DNA of 64,000 bases from the NCBI GenBank assembly GCA_016719135.1, contig JADKAV010000012.1:1-64000 (forward strand), read 5' to 3'. The translations under genes and the position numbers were made by a program. Positions 15,046 to 22,651 of this stretch are shown piece after piece. The notes beneath the pieces are model-generated. The model saw only the letters and a program-made list of their open reading frames with translations, did not search any database and had not been told where the DNA came from. Every line of letters starts with the position of its first letter. Position 1 is the first letter of the stretch. This DNA comes from Micrococcales bacterium (GTDB lineage Bacteria > Actinomycetota > Actinomycetes > S36-B12 > UBA10799).

Positions 15046-16509
15046 CTACTTCTCCAACTCCCGCAGAGCCGTCCGCAGTAGCACGTCGTGCCCCTGCAAA
15101 GTTCGCCCCATGGTCCGGACTGTGATGGGGACTCGCACGTCCGGCGCCACGCCGCCCACGAGGTCACGACTGTCGATCTGGATCCGCTTGCGGCGATCAA
15201 GCGACTGCCCGAACGGCCAACCGATCTGCTGGCCTCCCGGCATCAACACACCGTCGCCGACCATGCCGAACGAGCCGTTGGTCCCGTAGAACCCGACCAG
15301 TGTGGCGTTGGGCAGACGGCTCAAACCCATCGCCACACCCTCACACGAACTGATGCAGCCGTTGTCGATCAAGACCGCGATGGGACCGGTGTACGGACGC
15401 TTGCCGGGCTCGATCCAGATGCCCTGATTCCGGTCCAGGTAATCGCCGGTCTGGTCATCGGTCTTCCAGATCTGGAATCGGCCGGTCTCGGGCACCAGGT
15501 AGCTCTGGTACTCGTAGAACGACCGCTTCGTGTAGAACGAGGCCATCATGTCCGCGACCATCTGATCCAGGCCACCGGCATTGCCGCGGATGTCGATCAC
15601 CAGCGCAGACACTCTCTTCTTCTGTAACTCTCGGATCGTCGCCCGGAATTGTTTGAGAGTGGGTGTGTGGTCACCCGGATATCCAGCCGGGAGATCGATC
15701 TCGGCCTTGACCCGTACGTAGCCGACATTGCCGGACAGAACCCGCGACGTGACCATCCGCTTCGGCATACCTTTCGCGAACACCGACGAATCGGTCATAC
15801 GCAGCGTCTTGTCGCCGTCATCCACCGCCCGCAACCTCACAGTCCGCGGGGGCATCTGCGGATTAGCGAATCGAATGGTCCTTTTCGCGCCGATCGGGGC
15901 GCGCACCAGGAAACGCAAGCGTTCAATCCGGATCCGCTCCTTGGTGGGCTGATTCGGGGCCAACGCCGTCGACGTGCGTCGCAGAGCGGACGAGATGGGT
16001 GTGCCATTCCAGGCGCTGACCACCGCACCCCGGCGGATCCCCGCCTTCCACGCCGGACCACGCCGTTGGACCCAGGTCACGACCACGTCGCCGCCCGCGA
16101 CGCGGTTGAGGATCAGCCCGAACCCGCCACCAGCCAGTTCGCGCCGGACCGCGAGTTCGGACTCACCGGTCTCGGATCGGATGGTCACGTGACCGTCATG
16201 GGTCTCGTGGGTGAACTCGCGCAGGGCCAGCAGGTACGCGGTCGCGTCGCCCCGTTTCTGTGCGGCCTCGATCCTCGGTCGGTACTCCCGGGCCAACTGT
16301 TCCCAGCGAATGTCCTTCCACTGTGTGAACGCGTACTCCCGCGACATCTTGGCCACCAGCGCGTCGAAGGCCTGCGTCCAGGTCATCTCGCTGAGATCGC
16401 GCGGTACAGGCGGCACGTATTCCGTGGCGTGGGAGTTCGAGGCCATCGTCAGCACCAGTAAGGGCGCCACAACCATCGTCGAGATCTGCCTGAGGCGCGA
16501 TCCGCGCAT
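15046..16509 (-). CDS. Secreted S41-family (C-terminal processing-type) peptidase
   Basis: 487 residues from ATG 16509, chosen because AGGGGAGGA stands seven bases upstream; reading is open to 16548. A signal peptide (MRGSRLRQISTMVV to SNSHA) sends it across the membrane. A helical N-terminal part with FTHETHDGHVTI is followed by a PDZ-like region (GGFGLILNRVAGGDVVVTWV, PAWKAGIRRGAVV). The S41 catalytic core has VIDIRGNAGG and the likely nucleophile region DNGCISSCEGVAMGL, followed by GQQIGWPFG. The Ser-Ser-Cys surroundings differ from classical CtpA, so the exact catalytic Ser/Lys pair is uncertain. Confidence 0.83.
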   Translation of the reverse strand: MRGSRLRQISTMVVAPLLVLTMASNSHATEYVPPVPRDLSEMTWTQAFDALVAKMSREYAFTQWKDIRWEQLAREYRPRIEAAQKRGDATAYLLALREFTHETHDGHVTIRSETGESELAVRRELAGGGFGLILNRVAGGDVVVTWVQRRGPAWKAGIRRGAVVSAWNGTPISSALRRTSTALAPNQPTKERIRIERLRFLVRAPIGAKRTIRFANPQMPPRTVRLRAVDDGDKTLRMTDSSVFAKGMPKRMVTSRVLSGNVGYVRVKAEIDLPAGYPGDHTPTLKQFRATIRELQKKRVSALVIDIRGNAGGLDQMVADMMASFYTKRSFYEYQSYLVPETGRFQIWKTDDQTGDYLDRNQGIWIEPGKRPYTGPIAVLIDNGCISSCEGVAMGLSRLPNATLVGFYGTNGSFGMVGDGVLMPGGQQIGWPFGQSLDRRKRIQIDSRDLVGGVAPDVRVPITVRTMGRTLQGHDVLLRTALRELEK

Positions 16510-16548
16510 GATGAAATCCTCCCCTTCGCCACTTGCAGGTATCGGCAC

Positions 16549-16877
16549 GAGGCGCCGGTCTACTTGAGTCGCTTTGCTGCAACCTCCGCCCGACTGCGGA
16601 GCTACCGAGACTCCATATCGTCAAGATCCCGCCGACGCAGCCACACCGCGTGTAGTAACCCGTGAGGACTGCCGCGGGTATTGCGTGTTCCGAACACTAG
16701 GGACGTGCGAGGGTCGCGTTCACAGCGCTTAGCGCAGGAGACGTTGAAGGTCTTCGCACGTCCTTTCTGGACGGCGCTGACGCGTATGGCAGATATCCAC
16801 CCCCGCCCATCCGAACGCCGCCCGCTGCTTGTCCGTCGAACGGGGTCACGCCCGTGCAGACGGCCAGTGACTGACGC
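16549..16877. other. Intergenic stretch, no gene seen
   Basis: About 330 bp between the promoter side of the S41 gene and the stop of the next minus-strand gene. No frame shows coding character. It should contain the promoter of the S41 gene, but no clear -10/-35 pair was identified. Confidence 0.5.
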
Positions 16878-18020
16878 CTACGCGGGCTCTGGCTCGACGG
16901 TAAATTCAATCGATGCCGGCAATTCGGTTGGCGAGAAAGCCGGGTTGTGAATCTGCCAACCCATCGTCGCACCCACCGGAACCCTGCTCGAGGTGAACGT
17001 GAAACCTCCGCCGTTGATCTTTCCATCAGACCCACGCGTGACATAGTCGATCGCGGCCAGGGACGACAAAGTGAAGGGATAGGTGTTCGTGAACTGGCCC
17101 TGAACATCAATGTCATCCAGGACAGTTGGCACCGCAGTCGCCGTACCTCCGACAACCTGACGTGCTGCCCCCGCTGGTTCGCTCTTGCATGTCGCGAAGC
17201 TGGACAACTTGGTGATCGGGCGATCGACGTAGACCGAATCGAAGCCGACGAACAGCGACTGTCCGGCCGGTATCCGTTCCAGATATCGATTTTCAGTAGC
17301 CACAATCGTGTCACCTGACCAGAAGTTGGCTGTCACCTCGATCCATGTCGCGTCCTTTCCTGTCGAGGTGTTGGACAGGCGAATCCCCGCCGCGGCCACA
17401 CGATCGGTCGGACGATACCGACCGCCGCTCTCCGCAACACTGCAGGTCGCCGCCTGGGACGCGGGTGGTGGTAGCGGCGGTAGCGGCGGTTGCGGACTTG
17501 ACGTCGGGGGAACGATTGGATCGGGCACCGGGGTGGTAGCAGGGGTCGTGTCACCCACCTTCAGACGAGCACTTCCCTTTCCGGACTTGCCACAGTAAAC
17601 CGTCACGCGATAGGTGCCGGGCACCAACGCCTTGGTGACGTACCTGAGCGTGGATTGGCCGTTGCGGACCCGTTTCGTGGACAGCATCTTGCGCGTCCTG
17701 CCCTTGAGCCAGTAGGTACAAAACTTCGCTTTCGGTCTGACAGCTGCTCGAATCATCGCCGTCTCCCCGCGTGCAACAACCTCCTCGCTGACCGTTACGG
17801 TCACTTTTGCATGTGCTGGAACAGCACCGGTGAGCATCACCAGGACTGCCACTAGCGCGAATCCGAGCAAGGGGGCTACGGGCCTGGCTATTGCTGCTGC
17901 AAGCCTCGATTCTCCCACCGAGAAGAGCGCTAGGGAAGGCTTGCTTGGACTCCTCACTGGCACCGTCTGACCGAACCGCACAATCCGCACCCAAGCCATC
18001 CGCGCACCCCGTCTCAGCAT
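16878..18020 (-). CDS. Secreted protein of unknown function with Pro-rich linker
   Basis: Up to 380 residues; a GTG at 17918 would give a more normal signal peptide start. The hydrophobic segment FALVAVLVMLTGAVPAHA ends in an AHA cleavage site. An Ig-like first domain (KVTVTVSEEVVARGETAMIRA through RLKVGD) has two Cys. Next comes a Pro/Thr linker (residues about 165-195) and a second β-rich domain with two Cys that contains SLFVGFDSVYV and the ending SIEFTVEP. Probably a cell-surface or exported structural protein. No family recognised. Confidence 0.72.
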   Translation of the reverse strand: MLRRGARMAWVRIVRFGQTVPVRSPSKPSLALFSVGESRLAAAIARPVAPLLGFALVAVLVMLTGAVPAHAKVTVTVSEEVVARGETAMIRAAVRPKAKFCTYWLKGRTRKMLSTKRVRNGQSTLRYVTKALVPGTYRVTVYCGKSGKGSARLKVGDTTPATTPVPDPIVPPTSSPQPPLPPLPPPASQAATCSVAESGGRYRPTDRVAAAGIRLSNTSTGKDATWIEVTANFWSGDTIVATENRYLERIPAGQSLFVGFDSVYVDRPITKLSSFATCKSEPAGAARQVVGGTATAVPTVLDDIDVQGQFTNTYPFTLSSLAAIDYVTRGSDGKINGGGFTFTSSRVPVGATMGWQIHNPAFSPTELPASIEFTVEPEPA

Positions 18021-18244
18021 CCGCCTCTGTAATCGGTTGCGGTGACCTCGGACTTGAGACGGTCCCAGCCGCTCCTAGCCAGACTGGGCTACACGACCTA
18101 GGAACAGGACCGCGAAAGGCAAACCCCCAGTCAACGTTCGACCAGACGGATTGCCTGAGGCACAGGTATGCCAAGAAGATGCGCTACACCCGCTGGCGCC
18201 AGGAGTAGAGACTCAGAAATCTTCTCTGACCAGGCCTTTCACGG

Positions 18245-18318
18245 AGCCGCCTCCGAGAATCGAACTCGGGACCTACGCATTACGAGTGCGTCGCTCTGAC
18301 CGACTGAGCTAAGGCGGC
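18245..18318 (-). tRNA. tRNA-Thr (anticodon CGT)
   Basis: On the minus strand the sequence folds as a standard 74-nt cloverleaf. The acceptor stem GCCGCCT/AGGCGGC has seven pairs, the D-arm region is TAGCTCAGTCGGTCAGAG, and the anticodon stem ACGCA/TGCGT encloses the loop CTCGTAA (anticodon CGT, reading ACG). The T-arm contains GAGTTCGATTCTC. No CCA is encoded. It lies between two protein genes in an otherwise empty region. Confidence 0.93.
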
Positions 18319-18671
18319 GTGGACGGCGAGCCGCCCAACTCGACGATTCTAACCGCGCCGGTCGACAGCCCCCTCGCCGGAGGTAGGCGTTCCGTTCGCG
18401 ATCACCTGACGATGGACAGCGGGCCGGTCGCTGCGTGACCGTGCTGCCGTGACTCGCCCACGCTCCTCCAGATCTGTCCTGCCGGCCCTGGTGGTGGACC
18501 CCGCTTCTGAAGCCGGCTGCCTCCGAAAGTGGGCACCGGACGAAGTCGAAATCAGGAAACTGCCATCTTTCGGAGCAATTCCGGCCCGAAAAGCGGCTTA
18601 TGCGGGGTTCCATTCCGCCGCGACTGGGCACTCGCGGCCACGTGGTGCCCGCTTCGAGAGGGCGCCCGTCG
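18319..18671. other. Intergenic stretch upstream of tRNA-Thr with an inverted repeat
   Basis: No gene supported. The notable element is an inverted repeat: CTCCGAAAGTGG at 18521-18532 against CCATCTTTCGGAG at 18563-18575, pairing over 12 bp with one bulged base and a 30-nt loop. The stretch downstream of the tRNA (18021-18244) is likewise empty. Confidence 0.5.
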
Positions 18672-19871
18672 CTAGCGCCTCCCGAACACCCCGTCCAGCC
18701 ACCCCAGACTGCGCGCGTCGTACAACAACCGGGCACCCGCTTCGCAGTGGTCACCAGCACCTTCGGCCGCAGTGAACGTGACGAACTCGTGCGGGCAGGT
18801 CAGCGCCGCCACCAGGTCCGGGGCGGTGGCCCCGATCGGGTCGTTCTCGGCATTGCAGACGAACGTGGGGCACGTGATCCGTTCCGCGAGTCCGCGCAGG
18901 GAGTACGGCTTGGTCATCTCGATGTACTCGTGCGCGGATGTGGCGCCGTGGACCAGCATCCCGCGTCGCATCGACCAGCCGGCGGTCGGTTGCATCGCGA
19001 TCTGGTCCAGCATCGCCGCCACACCCCGCACCGTTTCGGGGTCACCCGCTTCGTAGCCCGCCCGCATCGCCTCGGGCAGTCGGGACAGGAAGGTGCCGTA
19101 CATGTCGAACGTCCCGCAGTCGGCGATGCAGGCAGCGATCCGGTGCTCACCGCTGGCCGCGCGCGGGGCCAGGTGTGCCCCGAGACTCAAACCGATCACC
19201 GCGATCCGCTCGGCGTCCACCTCCCGACGTTGGAGCAGGTAATCCACCACCGGCGCGATGACGTTCTCCCAGTCCGGGCGCATCACCAAGCCCTGCTGCA
19301 GAAGTGCCGCGCCCTGACCCGGACCGTCGAATGCGAGCACGTTGTAGCCCCGCTCCAGGGCGGATGCGCCGTTGAAGAAGTAGAGCTCCTCGGCGCAGGC
19401 GTCGTACCCGCCGACAAGGATGACGGTCGGCCGGGCCGATGTGTCGATTGCGAAGAAGTAGCCGGGCAGCGTCGTGTCCTCGTAGGCGATCTCGATGATC
19501 TCCGGCGGGGTGTCGAGCAGGGCGGCGCCTTTTCGAAAGGCGTCGGCCGTCCGGAGGTTGGACTCCACCAGCCGGGGATCCACGGGCGCCCCCATCAACA
19601 TGGAACCGCCCGCACGCAGGTAGTTCGAGCCCCGCAGATAGGCCAGCCGAGCGGTCTGCGCGTGTCCTGCTGCAGCCGCCCGGTCGGCCAGGTCCACGAC
19701 TCGCTGACCCAGCGCGGTCCACTGCTCGTACCAGGAGTCGAGGTTGGCCGGGTCGATCAGGCGGGCGGCCGCCAGGCACTCCCCGATGTCCGCACCGCCG
19801 TGCGGCGCGGAGCCGAGGATGCGCAGGAGTTGGCCGTCGAGCAGGTCGTCATCGATGGCGATGCGATCCAC
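18672..19871 (-). CDS. Alpha/beta-hydrolase, FrsA/dihydropseudooxynicotine-hydrolase-like
   Basis: 399 residues. A helical N-terminal domain (about residues 1-130) precedes the α/β-hydrolase fold. The fold shows an oxyanion region LVGGYDACAEELYF, the nucleophile elbow GLSLG (about residue 234-238), a late acid region NAENDPIGA and His in GAGDHCEAG. This two-domain layout is that of C-C bond hydrolases and FrsA-like esterases. The GTG start abuts the stop of the small upstream membrane gene (TGAGTG), so the two are translationally coupled. Confidence 0.82.
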   Translation of the reverse strand: MDRIAIDDDLLDGQLLRILGSAPHGGADIGECLAAARLIDPANLDSWYEQWTALGQRVVDLADRAAAAGHAQTARLAYLRGSNYLRAGGSMLMGAPVDPRLVESNLRTADAFRKGAALLDTPPEIIEIAYEDTTLPGYFFAIDTSARPTVILVGGYDACAEELYFFNGASALERGYNVLAFDGPGQGAALLQQGLVMRPDWENVIAPVVDYLLQRREVDAERIAVIGLSLGAHLAPRAASGEHRIAACIADCGTFDMYGTFLSRLPEAMRAGYEAGDPETVRGVAAMLDQIAMQPTAGWSMRRGMLVHGATSAHEYIEMTKPYSLRGLAERITCPTFVCNAENDPIGATAPDLVAALTCPHEFVTFTAAEGAGDHCEAGARLLYDARSLGWLDGVFGRR

Positions 19872-20048
19872 TCAGACCGGGTCCTTCTGCTTCATGAACG
19901 CCACCACGAGCGTGACGATGAGCCCGAACACCGGCAGGAAGAATGACAGCACTGGCCATCCGATCTTGCTCATGTTGTTGCGTTCGGCAATGAAGTAGGC
20001 GAACCAGGCGCTGGCCACGGAGACCAGCAGAGTCCAGAGGAATTCCAT
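19872..20048 (-). CDS. Small two-helix membrane protein (58 aa)
   Basis: Starts MEFLWTLLVSVASAWFAYFI, has a short polar loop (AERNNMSKIG) and a second hydrophobic helix (WPVLSFFLPVFGLIVTLVVAF), ending in MKQKDPV. This is an inner-membrane hairpin with both ends on the same side. Its TGA directly precedes the GTG of the α/β-hydrolase gene, implying coupled translation. Function unknown; the tight coupling suggests it may anchor or regulate the hydrolase. Confidence 0.7.
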   Translation of the reverse strand: MEFLWTLLVSVASAWFAYFIAERNNMSKIGWPVLSFFLPVFGLIVTLVVAFMKQKDPV

Positions 20049-20074
20049 AAGGCCAGGCTAGGGGCGCAGACCCG

Positions 20075-21592
20075 TTACGTACACTCCAGACCGTTCTCGG
20101 GAACCGTACCGTCGACGAGGAAGTCGTCCACTGCGTCATCTACGCACTTGGACCCTTGGTAGTACGCCGTGTGCCCGTCCCCGCCCGTCCAACTGACCAG
20201 CACGCCAGCCTCCAGTTGGGCGGCCAGGTCGACCGACCACTGGTACGGCGTGGCCGGGTCGTATTCGGTGCCGACGACCACGATCGGTGGCGTCCCGGGC
20301 GCGGTGATCACGCGAGGCTCGTCGACCGCTGGCACCGGCCAGTAGTAGCACGGCAGGTTGCCCCAGGCCAGGGCGGCGCCGAAGACCGGGGCCTCTTGGC
20401 TCCACTCTTCGGCCTGCTGCTGGGTCTGCTCGGGGTCCCACCGGTCGGGCCGGTCGATGCAGTTCACCGCGTACAGCGCCTCGGTCGCGTTGCTGGCATA
20501 CGTGCCGTTCGGCTTGCGTTCGTTCAACCAGTCCGACAGCGACTGCAACCCGAAGCCGTCACCCTTGAAGACGCTTTCCAGGGCGTAGAACAGCGACTGC
20601 CACCCGTCTTCGGCGGAGTAGAGGCTGCCGATGACCCCGCTGGTCGCCTGGGCCGCGGTCAGGGGCCGGCCGGGTGCAGCCGGGATCGGATCCTCTTCGA
20701 GGTCGGCGAGCAGATCGGCGACTTTCTGCACACCCGCTGGAGGATCGTCGCCCACCGGGCAGTCGTTCTCCCCGGCGCACCATTCGGCGAAACGCAGCAA
20801 CGCCTTCTCGAAGCCGATCGCCTGCCCGCGGCTCAATTCCGCCGTCGTCAGGGTCGGGTCGATGCCCCCGTCCAGGACGAACCGGCCCACCCGCGAAGGG
20901 AAGAGGTCGGCATACGTGGCACCGATGAACGTGGCGTACGACTTGCCCAAAAAGTTCAGCCGCTCGTCGCCCAGCAGCGACCGCAGGATGTCCATGTCCC
21001 GGGCCACGAACGGTGTGCCGATGTTCGGCGTCAGGTCCGGGGAGTTGCTCTTGCAGCGCTGGCCGAATCGTTGGGACACGCGCACCGTCGCGGCGATGTC
21101 CTCGTCGGCCTCCGGGTTCGGATCGACGTTGAGGAAACGGTCCAGCTGCCGGTCCGTAAGGCATTCGATGGGGGTGCTGTTACCCACCCCACGCGGGTCG
21201 AATCCGACGATGTCGTACGCCTCGAGCAAAGGCGCCTTCACGACCACCCGGGCAGCCCGGGCGTAGTCGACGCCGGACCCGCCGGGACCTCCTGGATTGA
21301 GCACCAGGGAGCCCAGGCGCTTGTTCGGGTCGGAGGCGGGAACCCGCAAGACGTCCAGTGTGATGGTCTCGCCGTCGGGCGCGTCATAGGTCAGGGGTAC
21401 GGTCATCTCGGTGCATTCGAACTTGCCCCCGCAGGGCTGCCACGACAACTGCTGTTCGTAGTACTGGGCCAACGCTGGGTCCTCTTGCGTCGGTGAGGCA
21501 GTCGGCGAGACCGTGGGCTGCGGGTCGGGACTCGTGCAACCGGCAAGCGCCACGGCGGCAGCGGCGACCACGACGAACAGGCGGGGCTTCAT
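20075..21592 (-). CDS. Exported lipoprotein α/β-hydrolase with TAP-like C-terminus
   Basis: 505 residues from ATG 21592. The signal peptide ends in a lipobox (VALAGC, Cys about 19), followed by a Thr/Pro linker. The hydrolase has the oxyanion segment VLNPGGPGGSGVDYA, the nucleophile region LGKSYATFIGATYADLFP, the strand RFVLDGGIDP and the C-terminal TAP-like block (PPIVVVGTEYDPATPYQWSV, DGHTAYYQGSKCVDDAVDDFLVDG). Family members are secreted tripeptidyl aminopeptidases or esterases. The elbow reads G-K-S-Y-A rather than G-x-S-x-G. It is divergent from the patatin gene. Confidence 0.87.
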   Translation of the reverse strand: MKPRLFVVVAAAAVALAGCTSPDPQPTVSPTASPTQEDPALAQYYEQQLSWQPCGGKFECTEMTVPLTYDAPDGETITLDVLRVPASDPNKRLGSLVLNPGGPGGSGVDYARAARVVVKAPLLEAYDIVGFDPRGVGNSTPIECLTDRQLDRFLNVDPNPEADEDIAATVRVSQRFGQRCKSNSPDLTPNIGTPFVARDMDILRSLLGDERLNFLGKSYATFIGATYADLFPSRVGRFVLDGGIDPTLTTAELSRGQAIGFEKALLRFAEWCAGENDCPVGDDPPAGVQKVADLLADLEEDPIPAAPGRPLTAAQATSGVIGSLYSAEDGWQSLFYALESVFKGDGFGLQSLSDWLNERKPNGTYASNATEALYAVNCIDRPDRWDPEQTQQQAEEWSQEAPVFGAALAWGNLPCYYWPVPAVDEPRVITAPGTPPIVVVGTEYDPATPYQWSVDLAAQLEAGVLVSWTGGDGHTAYYQGSKCVDDAVDDFLVDGTVPENGLECT

Positions 21593-21665
21593 CCTTCGAC
21601 TGTAGTTGTCCTGCGTCAGCCGGCCGGATCGGTGCACCGCGCGGCGACTCGCGAGACAATGGGCC

Positions 21666-22559
21666 ATGGCCCGTTTGAGCATCGTGGACTCCCTGCCCCG
21701 TCCTATCGCGTACGTGCTGGGCGGTGGCGCGTCGTACGGCGCCGTCCAGGTCGGACACCTGCGGGCACTGGCCGAGACCGACATCACACCCGACTTCGTC
21801 GTCGGAACCTCGGTCGGCTCTCTGAACGGCGCGGTCGTCGCCGAGAACCCGGGCATCGCCCACGACCGTCTGGTGGCCTGGTGGGCGAACATGAACCGGC
21901 AGGCGGTGTTCGGCAACGTCTTCGGAACCGCCCTCAACCTGGCGACCGGCAAGGCCTCGGCTGTGCCGAACACCGGCCTGCGCGCGGTCATCGAGTCGGC
22001 CATGGACGCCCGGACCTTCGAGGAACTCGCGATTCCGCATACCGCCGTGACCACCGATTTCAGCACCGGTGAGGCCGTGCCGATCAGCGAGGGTGATCTG
22101 GTGTCCGCGCTGCTGGCCAGTGCGGCCATCCCGCTGGTCTTCCCCCCGGTCCACCGCGGGGATCAAGTCCTGGTCGATGGCGGCATCGTCGCCAATGTGC
22201 CGATCTCCATCGCCGCCCAGCAGGGTGCCGCCACCATCGTGGTGCTCGACTGCGGCTTCACGGTCATGGCCCCGCAGCAGGAGGACACGGCCACCGGTCG
22301 ACTGCTGCGCACCGCCGCGATCATGGCCGCGCAGCAGGTACGCCGTGACCTGAAGACGGTCGAGGACCGAGTCGTGCTGTACCTGCCGGGTCCGTGGCCG
22401 ATGCGCGGTCGCCCCGACGACTTCCGTGCCAGCACGGAGAACGCCTCGACGACCTACGGGCTCACGATGACCTGGCTGCACGGGTTGAAGGTCGTGGGAG
22501 CGGGACGTTACGGCGCGGCACCCTCGGACATGCTGATCAAACCCAAGCCGGCGCCGTGA
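21666..22559 (+). CDS. Patatin-like phospholipase
   Basis: 297 residues from ATG 21666 (MARLSIVDSLPRP). The patatin motifs are complete: oxyanion G-G-G-A in VLGGGASYGAVQVG, nucleophile elbow GTSVGS, and the dyad Asp in LVDGGIVANVPI. This is a bacterial RssA/YchK-like lipid acyl hydrolase, cytosolic or membrane-peripheral (no signal peptide). It faces the 688-aa reductase gene across a 22-bp perfect palindrome. Confidence 0.9.
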   Translation: MARLSIVDSLPRPIAYVLGGGASYGAVQVGHLRALAETDITPDFVVGTSVGSLNGAVVAENPGIAHDRLVAWWANMNRQAVFGNVFGTALNLATGKASAVPNTGLRAVIESAMDARTFEELAIPHTAVTTDFSTGEAVPISEGDLVSALLASAAIPLVFPPVHRGDQVLVDGGIVANVPISIAAQQGAATIVVLDCGFTVMAPQQEDTATGRLLRTAAIMAAQQVRRDLKTVEDRVVLYLPGPWPMRGRPDDFRASTENASTTYGLTMTWLHGLKVVGAGRYGAAPSDMLIKPKPAP

Positions 22560-22575
22560 GCGCGCCCGCTTGCAG

Positions 22576-22635
22576 TTGAGGGCGACGTTGTTGGGGGGTT
22601 TCGAGTGCGCTGGCCCCCAACAACGTCGCCCTCAA
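22576..22635. repeat. Perfect 22-bp palindrome, family 2 copy A (possible bidirectional terminator)
   Basis: Left arm TTGAGGGCGACGTTGTTGGGGG (22576-22597) and right arm (22614-22635) pair over 22 bp without mismatch around a 16-nt loop. It lies between two convergent genes. The arms share 18 bp (GAGGGCGACGTTGTTGGG) with the palindrome at 48886-48941. There is no clear U-tract on either side, so use as an intrinsic terminator is possible but unproven. Confidence 0.8.
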
Positions 22636-22651
22636 AAACTCGCCCTCAGGC

